Assembly (NCBI RefSeq): GCF_038002345.1
Contig: NZ_JBBOCJ010000001.1
Span: 7,378,001 to 7,442,000 of the forward strand
Length of the DNA: 64,000 bases
Direction of reading: 5' to 3'
Source of the DNA: Paenibacillus sp. FSL M7-0420
Lineage (GTDB): Bacteria; Bacillota; Bacilli; Paenibacillales; Paenibacillaceae
The position numbers were made by a program, and so were the translations under genes. The notes under the pieces were generated by a model. It did no database searches and was not told the origin of the DNA. It saw only the letters and a program-made list of their open reading frames with translations. Positions 15,232-22,660 of this stretch are shown here, in pieces. How positions within the stretch are numbered: the stretch's first letter is position 1; the number at the start of each line of letters is the position of its first letter.

Positions 15232-15919
15232 ATTCATCAGTGAGACAGGCTATTGTTCACGCCGTGAAGCAGACAAGCTGGTCGAGGGAGGGCGGGTCAC
15301 CATCAACGGTGAGCCTGCTATGCTGGGCAGCCAAGCCGAGGCCGGGGACATTGTACTGATTGACGGCCAGCCCCTTCAGACGGGCAGCAGGATCGTGTAT
15401 ATCGCGCTTCATAAGCCGGTTGGCATTACCTCTACTACAGAAGCGCATATTCAAGGCAATATTGTCGATTTCATAGGGCATGAGGAGCGGATATTCCCGA
15501 TCGGGCGGCTCGACAAGGATTCAGAGGGATTGATTCTGCTGACCAATGACGGTGACATTGTTAACAAAATATTACGCGCAGAAGGCAAGCATGAGAAGGA
15601 ATATGTGGTCACAGTAGATCGACCCGTCACGCCTTCTTTTCTGACCGGTATGTCCACCGGCGTGAAAATCCTGGGCAGCAAGACACTTCCCTGTGAAATT
15701 ACGCGTATTAGTGAGCGTGTATTCCGTATCGTGCTGACTGAGGGCAAGAACCGGCAAATTCGCCGCATGTGCAGCGCCTTCGGTTATGAAGTCCGGCGGC
15801 TGCAGCGCATCCGGGTCATGAATATCCGACTTGGCGCACTGAAGACCGGAGAATGGCGGGAGCTGTCCCAGGAAGAGAAGCAAGAGCTGGGGGCTATGCT
15901 GAACTATCAGCTGCAATAA
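15218..15919 (+). CDS. rluF: 23S rRNA pseudouridine synthase, RluF type
   Basis: The 233-residue enzyme isomerises uridine in rRNA. Residues 1-60 form an S4 RNA-binding domain (MRINKFISETGYCSRREADK). The catalytic Asp is in FPIGRLDKDSEGLILLT, the RluA/RsuA-family motif GRLDxxSxGLLLxT, at about residue 96. The C-terminal GKNRQIRRMCSAFGYEV is the family signature. The ATG at 15218 lies 14 bases inside the kinase gene, so translation is coupled; GTG 15206 is an alternative. The length is shorter than E. coli RluF, and RluB/RsuA specificity cannot be excluded. Confidence 0.85.
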   Translation: MRINKFISETGYCSRREADKLVEGGRVTINGEPAMLGSQAEAGDIVLIDGQPLQTGSRIVYIALHKPVGITSTTEAHIQGNIVDFIGHEERIFPIGRLDKDSEGLILLTNDGDIVNKILRAEGKHEKEYVVTVDRPVTPSFLTGMSTGVKILGSKTLPCEITRISERVFRIVLTEGKNRQIRRMCSAFGYEVRRLQRIRVMNIRLGALKTGEWRELSQEEKQELGAMLNYQLQ

Positions 15920-15940
15920 GCTTATAATGCCCATACCTAT

Positions 15941-15993
15941 AATAAGAGCTGCTCCGATAGACCCTGGTAGGGCCGTTCGAAGCAGCTCTTATT
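15941..15993. terminator. Bidirectional terminator
   Basis: AATAAGAGCTGCT pairs with AGCAGCTCTTATT across a long loop, between the rluF gene and the convergent motB gene. Confidence 0.8.
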
Positions 15994-16007
15994 TGTTTCA
16001 TTACTAT

Positions 16008-16829
16008 TCAGGGAGCTGTTACATTAGAGACAGCCGTTGTCTCCGCAGCAGCGTCCTTATATTTACGCAGGATGGATACTTCTACCCGGCGGTTCTTGGC
16101 CCGCCCGGCAGCCGTAGCATTGGTAGCGATAGGGTGGTATTCGCCGGAGCCGGTCGGGCTGAACTTCGTCGGGTCCAGGTTGGGATTGAGCAGCAGAATC
16201 TTCATGAACTCAAGAGCGCGATCTACGCTAAGATCCCAGTTCGAGGAGTATGTGCTGTTGGAGATCGGAACATTATCGGTATGCCCCTGCACCAATACTT
16301 CATAATCGGGAAATTGCTGCAGCATGTTAGAGATCGACTTGGCCAGCTGGCGGGATTCGTCCTTCACTATAGCCTGTCCCGAAGCGAACAGGGCATTGTC
16401 ACTAATCGTGATCATCAGCTGGGACTGATTCAGCTTCGTGCTAAGCAAGTCAGTCATCCCGTTGTTCTTGATGTACTGGTCGAACTGCTTCTTCAGCTTC
16501 TCCAGATCCTCCTGCTCCTTGGCACGGAGCTTGGACAGATCGGAGGTGCCGGTGTTCTTGGCAATCACACTGTTCATCTTATCCTGCTTGCCCTGGTCCA
16601 GCTGGGAGCTGGTTGGGGAATCCGACCGGTACTCCAGGACGCCGCCGCCGCCGCTGAGCGCTGAATTGAAGGCTTCAGCCATTTGCTGGAACTTCACGGC
16701 GTCCGTTGCGCTCATGGCGTACATAACCAGGAACAGAGCAACAAGCAGGGTCATCAGATCAGAATAGGGAAGCAGCCAGGATTCATCGGCATGCTCTTCA
16801 TGTTCCTCATGCCTAGTCTTTTTGCTCAC
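16008..16829 (-). CDS. motB: Flagellar stator protein MotB
   Basis: The 273-residue protein starts with GTG at 16829, preceded by AAGGAGGGGG; an upstream in-frame extension to 16862 is spurious. The single TM begins after WLLPYSDLMTLL, and Asp24 is the proton-binding residue of the stator. The C-terminal OmpA-like peptidoglycan-binding domain (about 140-255) carries GHTDNVPIS and the final NRRVEV. A long charged linker lies between them. The start overlaps the motA stop by 17 bases, so the two proteins are translationally coupled. The subunit anchors the stator to the wall. Confidence 0.95.
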   Translation of the reverse strand: MSKKTRHEEHEEHADESWLLPYSDLMTLLVALFLVMYAMSATDAVKFQQMAEAFNSALSGGGGVLEYRSDSPTSSQLDQGKQDKMNSVIAKNTGTSDLSKLRAKEQEDLEKLKKQFDQYIKNNGMTDLLSTKLNQSQLMITISDNALFASGQAIVKDESRQLAKSISNMLQQFPDYEVLVQGHTDNVPISNSTYSSNWDLSVDRALEFMKILLLNPNLDPTKFSPTGSGEYHPIATNATAAGRAKNRRVEVSILRKYKDAAAETTAVSNVTAP

Positions 16830-17613
16830 TGGAAGCCCCCTCCTTCTCGCTAAGCTTGGCACGCTCGGACGGAGTCAGGAAGACGGACAGCTTCTGGTTA
16901 ATGGCAATGGTAGACACCCCGGACTGAATGGAGAGCAGACCCTCGACCATCATCAGGCGGACTTCAATCTCGCGTTTGGATATCCGCTTCAGCTTGTTCG
17001 CCATAGGATGCCACATGACATAACCGGTGAATATCCCGAGCAGGGTTGCAATGAAGGCACCGGCAATCGCGTGGGCCAGGACGTCCATGTTACTCATATC
17101 CCCCAAGGCGGCGATCAGCCCGATAACAGCCCCGAGTACCCCTAGTGTAGGGGCATACATCCCGGCCTGGGAGAAGATCAAGGCTCCGGCTTTATGTCTG
17201 TCTTCAGTGGCATGAATATCTTCCATTAATACATCACGGACGAACTCCTGATCATTGCCGTCAATAATCATCCGCATGCCGTTACGGAGGAAGTTATCTT
17301 CAATTTCATCGACATTGGACTCCAGAGCGAGCAGCCCTTCGCGGCGGGTAATGGATGCCCATTCCATGAACATGGTAATCAGTTCGGGCTTACCGACCAT
17401 CTTTTTCTTCGTAAACAGGATCTTCAACAGCTTAGGGAAATTCTTGACTTCCGACATCGGAAAGGCCATGAAGATAGAGGCAGCCGTGCCAAGAAAAATA
17501 ATGACATAGGCAGCGGGGTTGTTCAAGCTTGCAAGCGGAGCATGCTTGAGTATCATCCCCCAGATTACTGCGATCAGACCAAACACCAGGCCTAGAATTG
17601 TTGAGATTTCCAT
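16813..17613 (-). CDS. motA: Flagellar stator protein MotA
   Basis: The 266-residue protein has four hydrophobic segments: about 3-20, 33-52, 147-166 and 182-203. The cytoplasmic loop between TM2 and TM3 (EWASITRREGLLALESNVDE and neighbours) is charged, as needed for contact with FliG. MotA/ExbB-family segments LGVLGAVIGLIAALGDM and GIFTGYVMWHPMANKLK are clear. The motA-motB pair makes the H+-driven stator. A promoter is likely in 17614-17780; GTCGATAA in that region resembles a sigma-D -10 box, but no good -35 is seen. Confidence 0.95.
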   Translation of the reverse strand: MEISTILGLVFGLIAVIWGMILKHAPLASLNNPAAYVIIFLGTAASIFMAFPMSEVKNFPKLLKILFTKKKMVGKPELITMFMEWASITRREGLLALESNVDEIEDNFLRNGMRMIIDGNDQEFVRDVLMEDIHATEDRHKAGALIFSQAGMYAPTLGVLGAVIGLIAALGDMSNMDVLAHAIAGAFIATLLGIFTGYVMWHPMANKLKRISKREIEVRLMMVEGLLSIQSGVSTIAINQKLSVFLTPSERAKLSEKEGASSEQKD

Positions 17614-17815
17614 TTATGCACCTCGTCCATGAGAATTAAGAAGTGATCGACTAACCGCTAATTCGTCCTTGAACCGCGGGAGAACACTCTGTTCGTAACC
17701 AAATCACGTATATTCTTCTTTATCGACATCATTCCCTTTTTTGTGAAGTGATTTTTTCGGCTATAATAGATAAGGTAGGTTATTATTCATCAGCGAAGAA
17801 AACGGAGTGATTGAT

Positions 17816-18109
17816 GTGGGAGTTAAGCATGGCAGGGATTACGGTGAAATTCTGGTTGAACTGACAGGAGCCGTTGGACGGATTGCAGACGGGTACATTT
17901 TTTTTGAAATGGAGCCTGAAGAGTGGACGAATCTGCCGGAGGAATCGAGGCAGGAGGTGTGGGAGGCGCTTGCGGAAGACCTGTTCTACGCGCTGGGCAA
18001 CGAGCCGGTCATTCAGGTGGGCAGCGGAGTTGTGATGTACGATAAAGAAACACACCGCATTAATATTCTGCTGGGTGATGAGGATCTGGCTTCGGTCGTT
18101 CTTGTATAA
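17816..18109 (+). CDS. Hypothetical protein
   Basis: The 97-residue product starts with GTG 17816, which has GGAG 8 bases upstream. It is acidic, with a conserved-looking middle (EEWTNLPEESRQEVWEALAE) and an end rich in beta-type residues (GVVMYDKETHRINILLGDED). It has no signal or membrane segment. A candidate TATAAT lies at 17762-17767. A terminator follows at 18228. Function unknown; it is divergent from motA. Confidence 0.6.
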   Translation: MGVKHGRDYGEILVELTGAVGRIADGYIFFEMEPEEWTNLPEESRQEVWEALAEDLFYALGNEPVIQVGSGVVMYDKETHRINILLGDEDLASVVLV

Positions 18110-18227
18110 AGCAGGGGGAAAATGCGGCAGCGGGTTTGTCCCGGGCATCCGGCCATGTTAAAATTGGAAGTGGAGTACTAATTTCCGGGATGTCAGAATA
18201 CATTTAATCAAAAATCTTTGGCCTGGC

Positions 18228-18266
18228 ACATCCCTTGGACTTTCAGAAGCTGAGGGATGTTTTATT
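18228..18266 (+). terminator. Terminator
   Basis: ACATCCCT pairs with AGGGATGT, followed by TTTATTTG. It lies downstream of the 17816-18109 gene and before the pterin dehydratase gene. Confidence 0.7.
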
Positions 18267-18320
18267 TGAAGAAGAAGAGCAGGCTGAAGGAACCGTTAAC
18301 TTAGCAAGGGAGGAAACGAA

Positions 18321-18596
18321 TTGCAATTAACTGAGGAACAACTGCAGGAGCAGATCGGCAAGCTTGAGGGCTGGAAGCTGGAGAGGGATAGGCTGGTGCG
18401 CAAATATATGTTCAGTGAATATATGAAGGGAATTGCCTTTGTGGATGAGGTAGCGGCAATTTCGGAGGCCTTTGACCATCACCCGCATATCACCATTGAT
18501 TACAAGACGGTTGTTCTGCGGCTGGCTGCAGATGTGGAGAAGCTTGATCTCCGCCAGGCGCATGAATTTAATGAGGCATTCGAGAAGACCCGCTAG
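18321..18596 (+). CDS. phhB: 4a-hydroxytetrahydrobiopterin dehydratase (PCD)
   Basis: The 91-residue protein starts with TTG after AGGGAGGAAACGAA. It carries the family signature: EAFDHHPHITIDYKTVVLRL, where His-His and the later Asp-Tyr-Lys-x-Val are the conserved PCD residues. The enzyme dehydrates 4a-carbinolamine pterins made during aromatic hydroxylation. No phenylalanine hydroxylase is visible here, and many bacteria carry PCD without one. The gene stands alone. Confidence 0.9.
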   Translation: MQLTEEQLQEQIGKLEGWKLERDRLVRKYMFSEYMKGIAFVDEVAAISEAFDHHPHITIDYKTVVLRLAADVEKLDLRQAHEFNEAFEKTR

Positions 18597-18642
18597 AGGA
18601 CAAGGCCCCTATGGAGACAACAGGAATATCTGATCAATAGAA

Positions 18643-18685
18643 AATGCCCGTGCAAGGATCATTCGTTATCCTCGTCACGGGCATT
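18643..18685. terminator. Terminator between convergent genes
   Basis: AATGCCCGTG pairs with CACGGGCATT around a loop that itself forms a small stem. On the minus strand it is followed by TTTTCT, so it can end the cytochrome c gene; on the plus strand it can end the PCD gene. Confidence 0.8.
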
Positions 18686-18728
18686 ATACATTTAGAATAA
18701 GGAGCATGGTGTGAGTACAGGTTGCGGA

Positions 18729-19091
18729 TTATTTCTTCTCGGCCAGCCATAGGGCTACATTCGCAATCTCTTCAGGGGCCAGCCTGTCTTTGAAGGGGGG
18801 CATCTGTCCGCGGCCCTTGGTGACTATGCTGTAGATCTGAGCTGCGTCATGCGAAGCGCCTTCCTGCTGCAGGCTGGGCCCCGCCCCGCCCTGAAGCTGG
18901 TCACCGTGGCAGGAGATACAATTGGCCTTCACTGTGGCTTCTGCGCCCGCAGCGTCCAGCACAACCTCCGGCATGGTCGGTTTGTTCTGTTCCGCCACCT
19001 CGGATTTCCCGGGTAAGGTAAACATTAAGATTACTGCAAAGGCACAGGCGGCAAAAAACAAACCGCTCATGATCCATTTCTGCATCTGCAT
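18729..19091 (-). CDS. Membrane-anchored c-type cytochrome (cytochrome c-551 like)
   Basis: A 120-residue protein begins MQMQKWIMSGLFFAACAF; the start ATG 19091 or 19085 follows GGAGGG. One N-terminal TM anchor (about 6-27) is followed by a soluble heme domain. The heme motif is CISCH (Cys-x-x-Cys-His) and the distal Met is in GRGQMPPF. The size and layout match the small membrane-bound cytochromes of Gram-positives such as CccB or CccA, which pass electrons to cytochrome oxidases outside the membrane. No lipobox is seen, so anchoring is by the TM segment. Confidence 0.88.
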   Translation of the reverse strand: MQMQKWIMSGLFFAACAFAVILMFTLPGKSEVAEQNKPTMPEVVLDAAGAEATVKANCISCHGDQLQGGAGPSLQQEGASHDAAQIYSIVTKGRGQMPPFKDRLAPEEIANVALWLAEKK

Positions 19092-19212
19092 CCGTCCCTC
19101 CATGTAAGCTGCTGACTCCATTATAGCGGATGGTGAAGCGTTATCATAGTATGTGTGTCAAAAAAATGAACACAAATGATCCATTTTTTTGAAAACACCT
19201 CATTCTCCGGTG

Positions 19213-19698
19213 CTATTCCTCATAGACCATGCAATAAAAAGGCTTATTGCCCGTCGGGGTACGGCGCTCATAGGTATCTGTTATGGTGAACCCGCATTTC
19301 TGATAGGCGCGGATGGCGCGCTGGTTCCAGGTCAGCACCTCCAGATCGATCTCGCGTTCCGGGTAACGGGTCTGTGCTGCCTGCACAATAGCCTTCATGA
19401 ACAGATGCCCCATTCCATGACCGCACAGATCGGGCCGCATTCCGACTCCAAGCCGGACTATCCCCTCCATCGGAAAGAGCTGGGCGAAGCCGCACAGAAC
19501 GCCTTGTCCGTTCACTACCGACACATATTGCTCGCTGCGCAGCTGCGGGTCTCCGAACTCCACGCCCAGCGCCTGCATCTGCTCCCAGGACATCCAGCCG
19601 TAAATATTATACGGAGGCTTGTAGCTCCACTCACAGATCTCAGCGGCATGCTGCGGCTCCATAGGCACCACGTAAAAGGTTAGCGGGGAGCTAATCAT
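19213..19698 (-). CDS. GNAT-family N-acetyltransferase
   Basis: The 161-residue product starts at ATG 19698, preceded by GGAAGGAGGCC; the frame continues to 19815 without a ribosome site. It begins MISSPLTFYVVPMEPQHAAE. The CoA loop is RLGVGMRPDLCGHGMGHLFM (R/Q-x-x-G-x-G/A as CGHGMG), followed by the alpha-helix and the WNQRAIRAYQKCGF motif (the Asn and Tyr that close the active site). The target is unknown. It is transcribed leftward toward the cytochrome gene. Confidence 0.85.
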   Translation of the reverse strand: MISSPLTFYVVPMEPQHAAEICEWSYKPPYNIYGWMSWEQMQALGVEFGDPQLRSEQYVSVVNGQGVLCGFAQLFPMEGIVRLGVGMRPDLCGHGMGHLFMKAIVQAAQTRYPEREIDLEVLTWNQRAIRAYQKCGFTITDTYERRTPTGNKPFYCMVYEE

Positions 19699-19890
19699 TA
19701 GGGGAGGCCTCCTTCCAGGGGAAATCAATTTATACTTATCATTCTTTATATTAATTATATACAAAAACAGCGAGTTTCGACGCAAATTCCTTGCGGAAAT
19801 ACAGAAACTTGACAAACGCCAAAATATATTTTCCGAAAGTGCAGAATCGGTGTTTTACAAATATAGAGACGGGTAAGTAATTTTATAGAC

Positions 19891-19938
19891 AAAAAAAGCC
19901 CTTCTCCAAGATTTCGGCAAAAATCTCGGAAAAGAGCG
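19891..19938 (-). terminator. Terminator of the first NlpC/P60 gene
   Basis: On the minus strand CTCTTTTCCGAGATTT pairs with GAAATCTTGGAGAAG, followed by a seven-T run. Confidence 0.8.
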
Positions 19939-19953
19939 TTAGGTTACAAAGGA

Positions 19954-20445
19954 TTATTGTACATCATCGTTGTCTTGGGAATCCGAAGCTACAGTCTTGT
20001 AGGCATCTGTACTCATGATTCGCTTGGCGCCAACGTAGCGGTTGACGTAATAGCTGTCACTCAGCGAACTGATGGTTACACCACGTGAGGAAGAGGCATG
20101 GGCGAATTCGCCGTCACCAACATAAATACCGACATGGGATACGCCCTTACCGCTTGTATTGAAGAATACAAGATCGCCCGGTCTCATCTCGTCACGGGAT
20201 ACAGCAGAGCCCATCTGATATTGGGAGCCGGATTGATGGGGCAGGTTAATGCCGATCTTATCAAAAACATACATTGTAAATCCGGAGCAATCAAACCCGT
20301 TAGTTGATGTACCGCCGGACACGTATTTGGTTCCGATGGCTTTGTCGATCACTTTATCCATTTTGGAATCCGCGAAAGCGCTTCCTGCTCCGATGGTGAA
20401 GATAATGGACAAGCTTAGTACTGCGGCTGCTAGCTTCTTCTTCAA
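19954..20445 (-). CDS. NlpC/P60 peptidoglycan endopeptidase, c-di-AMP riboswitch controlled
   Basis: A 163-residue secreted hydrolase. Residues 1-25 are a signal peptide (MKKKLAAAVL..GSAFADS). The NlpC/P60 domain carries catalytic Cys53 in NGFDCSGF, His in GVSHVGIY and a third polar residue in EFAHASSS. It lacks extra SH3 or LysM wall-binding domains. It cleaves peptide stems of the wall. The start is a TTG after GGAAGGGG. A c-di-AMP riboswitch lies upstream and a strong terminator downstream. A paralog with its own riboswitch is at 20981-21463. Confidence 0.92.
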   Translation of the reverse strand: MKKKLAAAVLSLSIIFTIGAGSAFADSKMDKVIDKAIGTKYVSGGTSTNGFDCSGFTMYVFDKIGINLPHQSGSQYQMGSAVSRDEMRPGDLVFFNTSGKGVSHVGIYVGDGEFAHASSSRGVTISSLSDSYYVNRYVGAKRIMSTDAYKTVASDSQDNDDVQ

Positions 20446-20465
20446 AAGTAAATACCCCTTCCAAT

Positions 20466-20590
20466 GCCTACGAGGTTAGCTTAAGGGTTCGGTTGAAGGT
20501 CCCCTATGACCCCTCTTAGAATAGGAGGTCAATTCACCCAAAGTGGTTCCCCCGTTTCCCTAATTCATTAGGGAACTCGGCACGACTGTT
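20466..20590 (-). ncRNA. c-di-AMP riboswitch (ydaO-yuaA type)
   Basis: On the minus strand the conserved segments appear in order: GCCGAGTTCC, GGGGGAACCACTTTGGGTGA, GGGGTCATAGGGGACC, TTCAACCGAACCC and TTAAGCTAACCTCGTAGGC. This is the ydaO/yuaA motif, which senses c-di-AMP and commonly precedes secreted wall hydrolases, where binding typically lowers expression. It lies immediately upstream of the NlpC/P60 gene at 19954. Confidence 0.92.
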
Positions 20591-20881
20591 GATTAGGATT
20601 AGCGGTTCATTCAATACATGACAAAACCTTTGTTAAAAGCGATTCAATAATTACAAAAATGTTACTAAAAGATCACTGCGATAATTGTAACAAAGACTAA
20701 GGCGCTTGGCAATCACTTATAACATATTAATGCATCTTTTTTGCTGTTTTTTAGAGTTATAGCCCTTTCGAAAGACTCATATCTATGCGCAGGGGTTAAT
20801 TTATATGATAATTTCTTTATTTTTGCAAGAAAATGCTGTTTCAAGGCTGCGAATTCGGTGTAAAAGGTAGAATAAGGAAAA

Positions 20882-20922
20882 GGAAAAACCCGGAAATGAT
20901 TACGGCAATAATCATCCCGGGC
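20882..20922 (-). terminator. Terminator of the second NlpC/P60 gene
   Basis: On the minus strand CCCGGGATGATTA pairs with TAATCATTTCCGGG, followed by TTTTTCC. Confidence 0.85.
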
Positions 20923-20980
20923 TCGTATAAGTTACATTTAGTTGTTAGAGGCTGAAATATTCGGGGTATGCTTCAAGGGT

Positions 20981-21463
20981 TCAATCGTAAGCGACAGCTT
21001 GGTAGGCTGTTGTGCTCATTACTCGTTTGGCGCCAACGTAGCGGTTGGCCCAGTAGGACTGGCTCATCGAACTGATGGTTACACCACGTGAACTTGAGGA
21101 CTGTGCGAACTTCCCGTTTCCAACATAAATACCGACATGGGACACTCCGTTACCCAGAGTATTGAAGAACACGAGATCACCTGAACGCAGGTTGCTCTTG
21201 GATACACTTGTTCCAACTTTGTACTGTGCTTTGGAGGTGCGGGGCAAGGTAAGCCCGACATTCTTGAACACATACTTGGTAAATCCGGAACAGTCGAAGC
21301 CGCTGGTGGTTGTGCCTCCGGTTTTATACGACGTTCCAATGGTTTTTGAAATCACAGTATCCATTTTGGAATCTGCGAAGGCACTGCCCGCTCCGAGTGT
21401 GAATACCATCACAAGACCCAGCGCTGCCGCGGTGCATTTTTTCTTGAAATTCTGACTAATCAA
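20981..21463 (-). CDS. NlpC/P60 peptidoglycan endopeptidase, paralog
   Basis: The 160-residue protein is a close paralog of the 19954-20445 product. It has a signal peptide (about 1-31, ending AGSAFADS), catalytic Cys58 in SGFDCSGF and the His of GVSHVGIYV, but the third-site segment is KFAQSSSSRG rather than EFAHASSSRG. The C-terminal Asp/Gln-rich tail of its paralog is absent. Start TTG after GGAAGGAG. It has its own c-di-AMP riboswitch and terminator, so the pair is a duplicated transcription unit rather than an operon. Confidence 0.92.
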   Translation of the reverse strand: MISQNFKKKCTAAALGLVMVFTLGAGSAFADSKMDTVISKTIGTSYKTGGTTTSGFDCSGFTKYVFKNVGLTLPRTSKAQYKVGTSVSKSNLRSGDLVFFNTLGNGVSHVGIYVGNGKFAQSSSSRGVTISSMSQSYWANRYVGAKRVMSTTAYQAVAYD

Positions 21464-21480
21464 AAGATGTACTCCTTCCA

Positions 21481-21598
21481 GGGCCTGCGAGGTTAGCTTA
21501 AGGATTCGGTAGAAGGTTCCCCTATGACCCCTCTAAAGCGAGATCAATTCACCCAAAATATGGTTCCCCCACTTCCCGGTGCAGGGAATTCGGCGTTT
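21481..21598 (-). ncRNA. c-di-AMP riboswitch, second copy
   Basis: The same conserved blocks as in the other copy occur in order on the minus strand: CGCCGAATTCCC, GGGGGAACCATATTTTGGGTGA (split as GGGGGAACC and TTTTGGGTGA), GGGGTCATAGGGGAACC, TTCTACCGAATCC and TTAAGCTAACCTCGCAGGC. It precedes the paralogous NlpC/P60 gene. Confidence 0.92.
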
Positions 21599-21751
21599 TG
21601 TGCACCAGAACAGTGACTTATCGGCATAGCTTAAATTGCAATAGTTACGGAAGATTTTGCTTGAAAGATTACAACTTTGTTACTACTGATACAGCCATCA
21701 TTGTATCAGAGGATTTAGCCTTTTGCAAATGCTTTTGTCCTCCGTTCAAGC

Positions 21752-21795
21752 AAAAAAGAGTCCTGCTCCCGGATAGAGGGGCTGTGACTCTCTTT
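21752..21795 (-). terminator. Terminator of the M1 peptidase operon
   Basis: On the minus strand GAGAGTC ... GACTC pairs around a C/G-rich loop and is followed by TTTTTTGC. It lies 20 bases after the membrane-protein gene. Confidence 0.6.
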
Positions 21796-21817
21796 AGTAT
21801 GCCGCTTCAGCAGCTTA

Positions 21818-22651
21818 TTATTGTGGAAATGATTTACTGGACCAGAGGTGGTACTGGGCAGCGATCCCCCACATATTGAACAGCGTGGAGGGCAGCGGAG
21901 CTGCCTGGCGGAGCATAAGGGCCGGCAACCCGGGATAGAACAGAGCAGAGGCGCTGCAGAGCAGAATGACGGCCAGGCTTCCCGCCCCCAGAACGATGGA
22001 TATACCAATGGAAGGCAGCAGCACCTTCAGGCAGATCAGCAGCGAGGAGAACATACCGGTACCTGCGGTGTAGCCGAACTGCATATAGAGCAGAAGCTTG
22101 CGGACAAGGAAGAGATAGAGCAGCCAGCCCAGTACATAAGGCACCAGCTTGAGCAGGAGCTGTACATCGAGAACGCCGCTGAGCAGATGACGGTACATAC
22201 GCGGAAGCAGCCAATAGAGCGGCAGGAGGGTTAGCGCCCATTCAACGAGGCTGAACACCAGCACCGGCAGCCCATATTTTCTCATTCCGGGAAAAAAGAA
22301 CAGTCCCCGCGCTCCGGCGCGCTCCTGGTGAAGCTCGTGCAGCAGCCCTGCACGGATAAAGGGAGTCACCAGCAGCCTTAGCACTGTCAGCGCAAGCAGC
22401 ATCCACAGCCAGTGCTGGACGGCGGGGTCGGTGCGCAGCGCGGTCTGCCCCTCGATATAATACAGCAGCCTGCCTATTCCGCTGCCGCCGGCGTTCGCAT
22501 CCGGGTAGCGGAGCAGGACGGGGACAACCGCGCTTTTAATGAATTTGTACAGGAAATATCCCCAGAACAGCCGGTAGATAAATAGCAGGATCAATATATA
22601 GAACTGCTCTTTCATGCTGATCCAACCGCGGGCAATTGAGCTTTTCACCAT
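21818..22651 (-). CDS. Multi-pass membrane protein of unknown function
   Basis: A 277-residue protein with about six hydrophobic stretches: 17-35, 83-97, 122-142, 160-184, 205-222 and 228-247. There are no cysteines in catalytic patterns. It begins 9 bases after the stop codon of the M1-peptidase gene, so both are in one leftward operon and may form a complex at the membrane. The loops are Arg/Leu rich. I do not recognise the family. Confidence 0.6.
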   Translation of the reverse strand: MVKSSIARGWISMKEQFYILILLFIYRLFWGYFLYKFIKSAVVPVLLRYPDANAGGSGIGRLLYYIEGQTALRTDPAVQHWLWMLLALTVLRLLVTPFIRAGLLHELHQERAGARGLFFFPGMRKYGLPVLVFSLVEWALTLLPLYWLLPRMYRHLLSGVLDVQLLLKLVPYVLGWLLYLFLVRKLLLYMQFGYTAGTGMFSSLLICLKVLLPSIGISIVLGAGSLAVILLCSASALFYPGLPALMLRQAAPLPSTLFNMWGIAAQYHLWSSKSFPQ

Positions 22652-22660
22652 TCCTTCACC

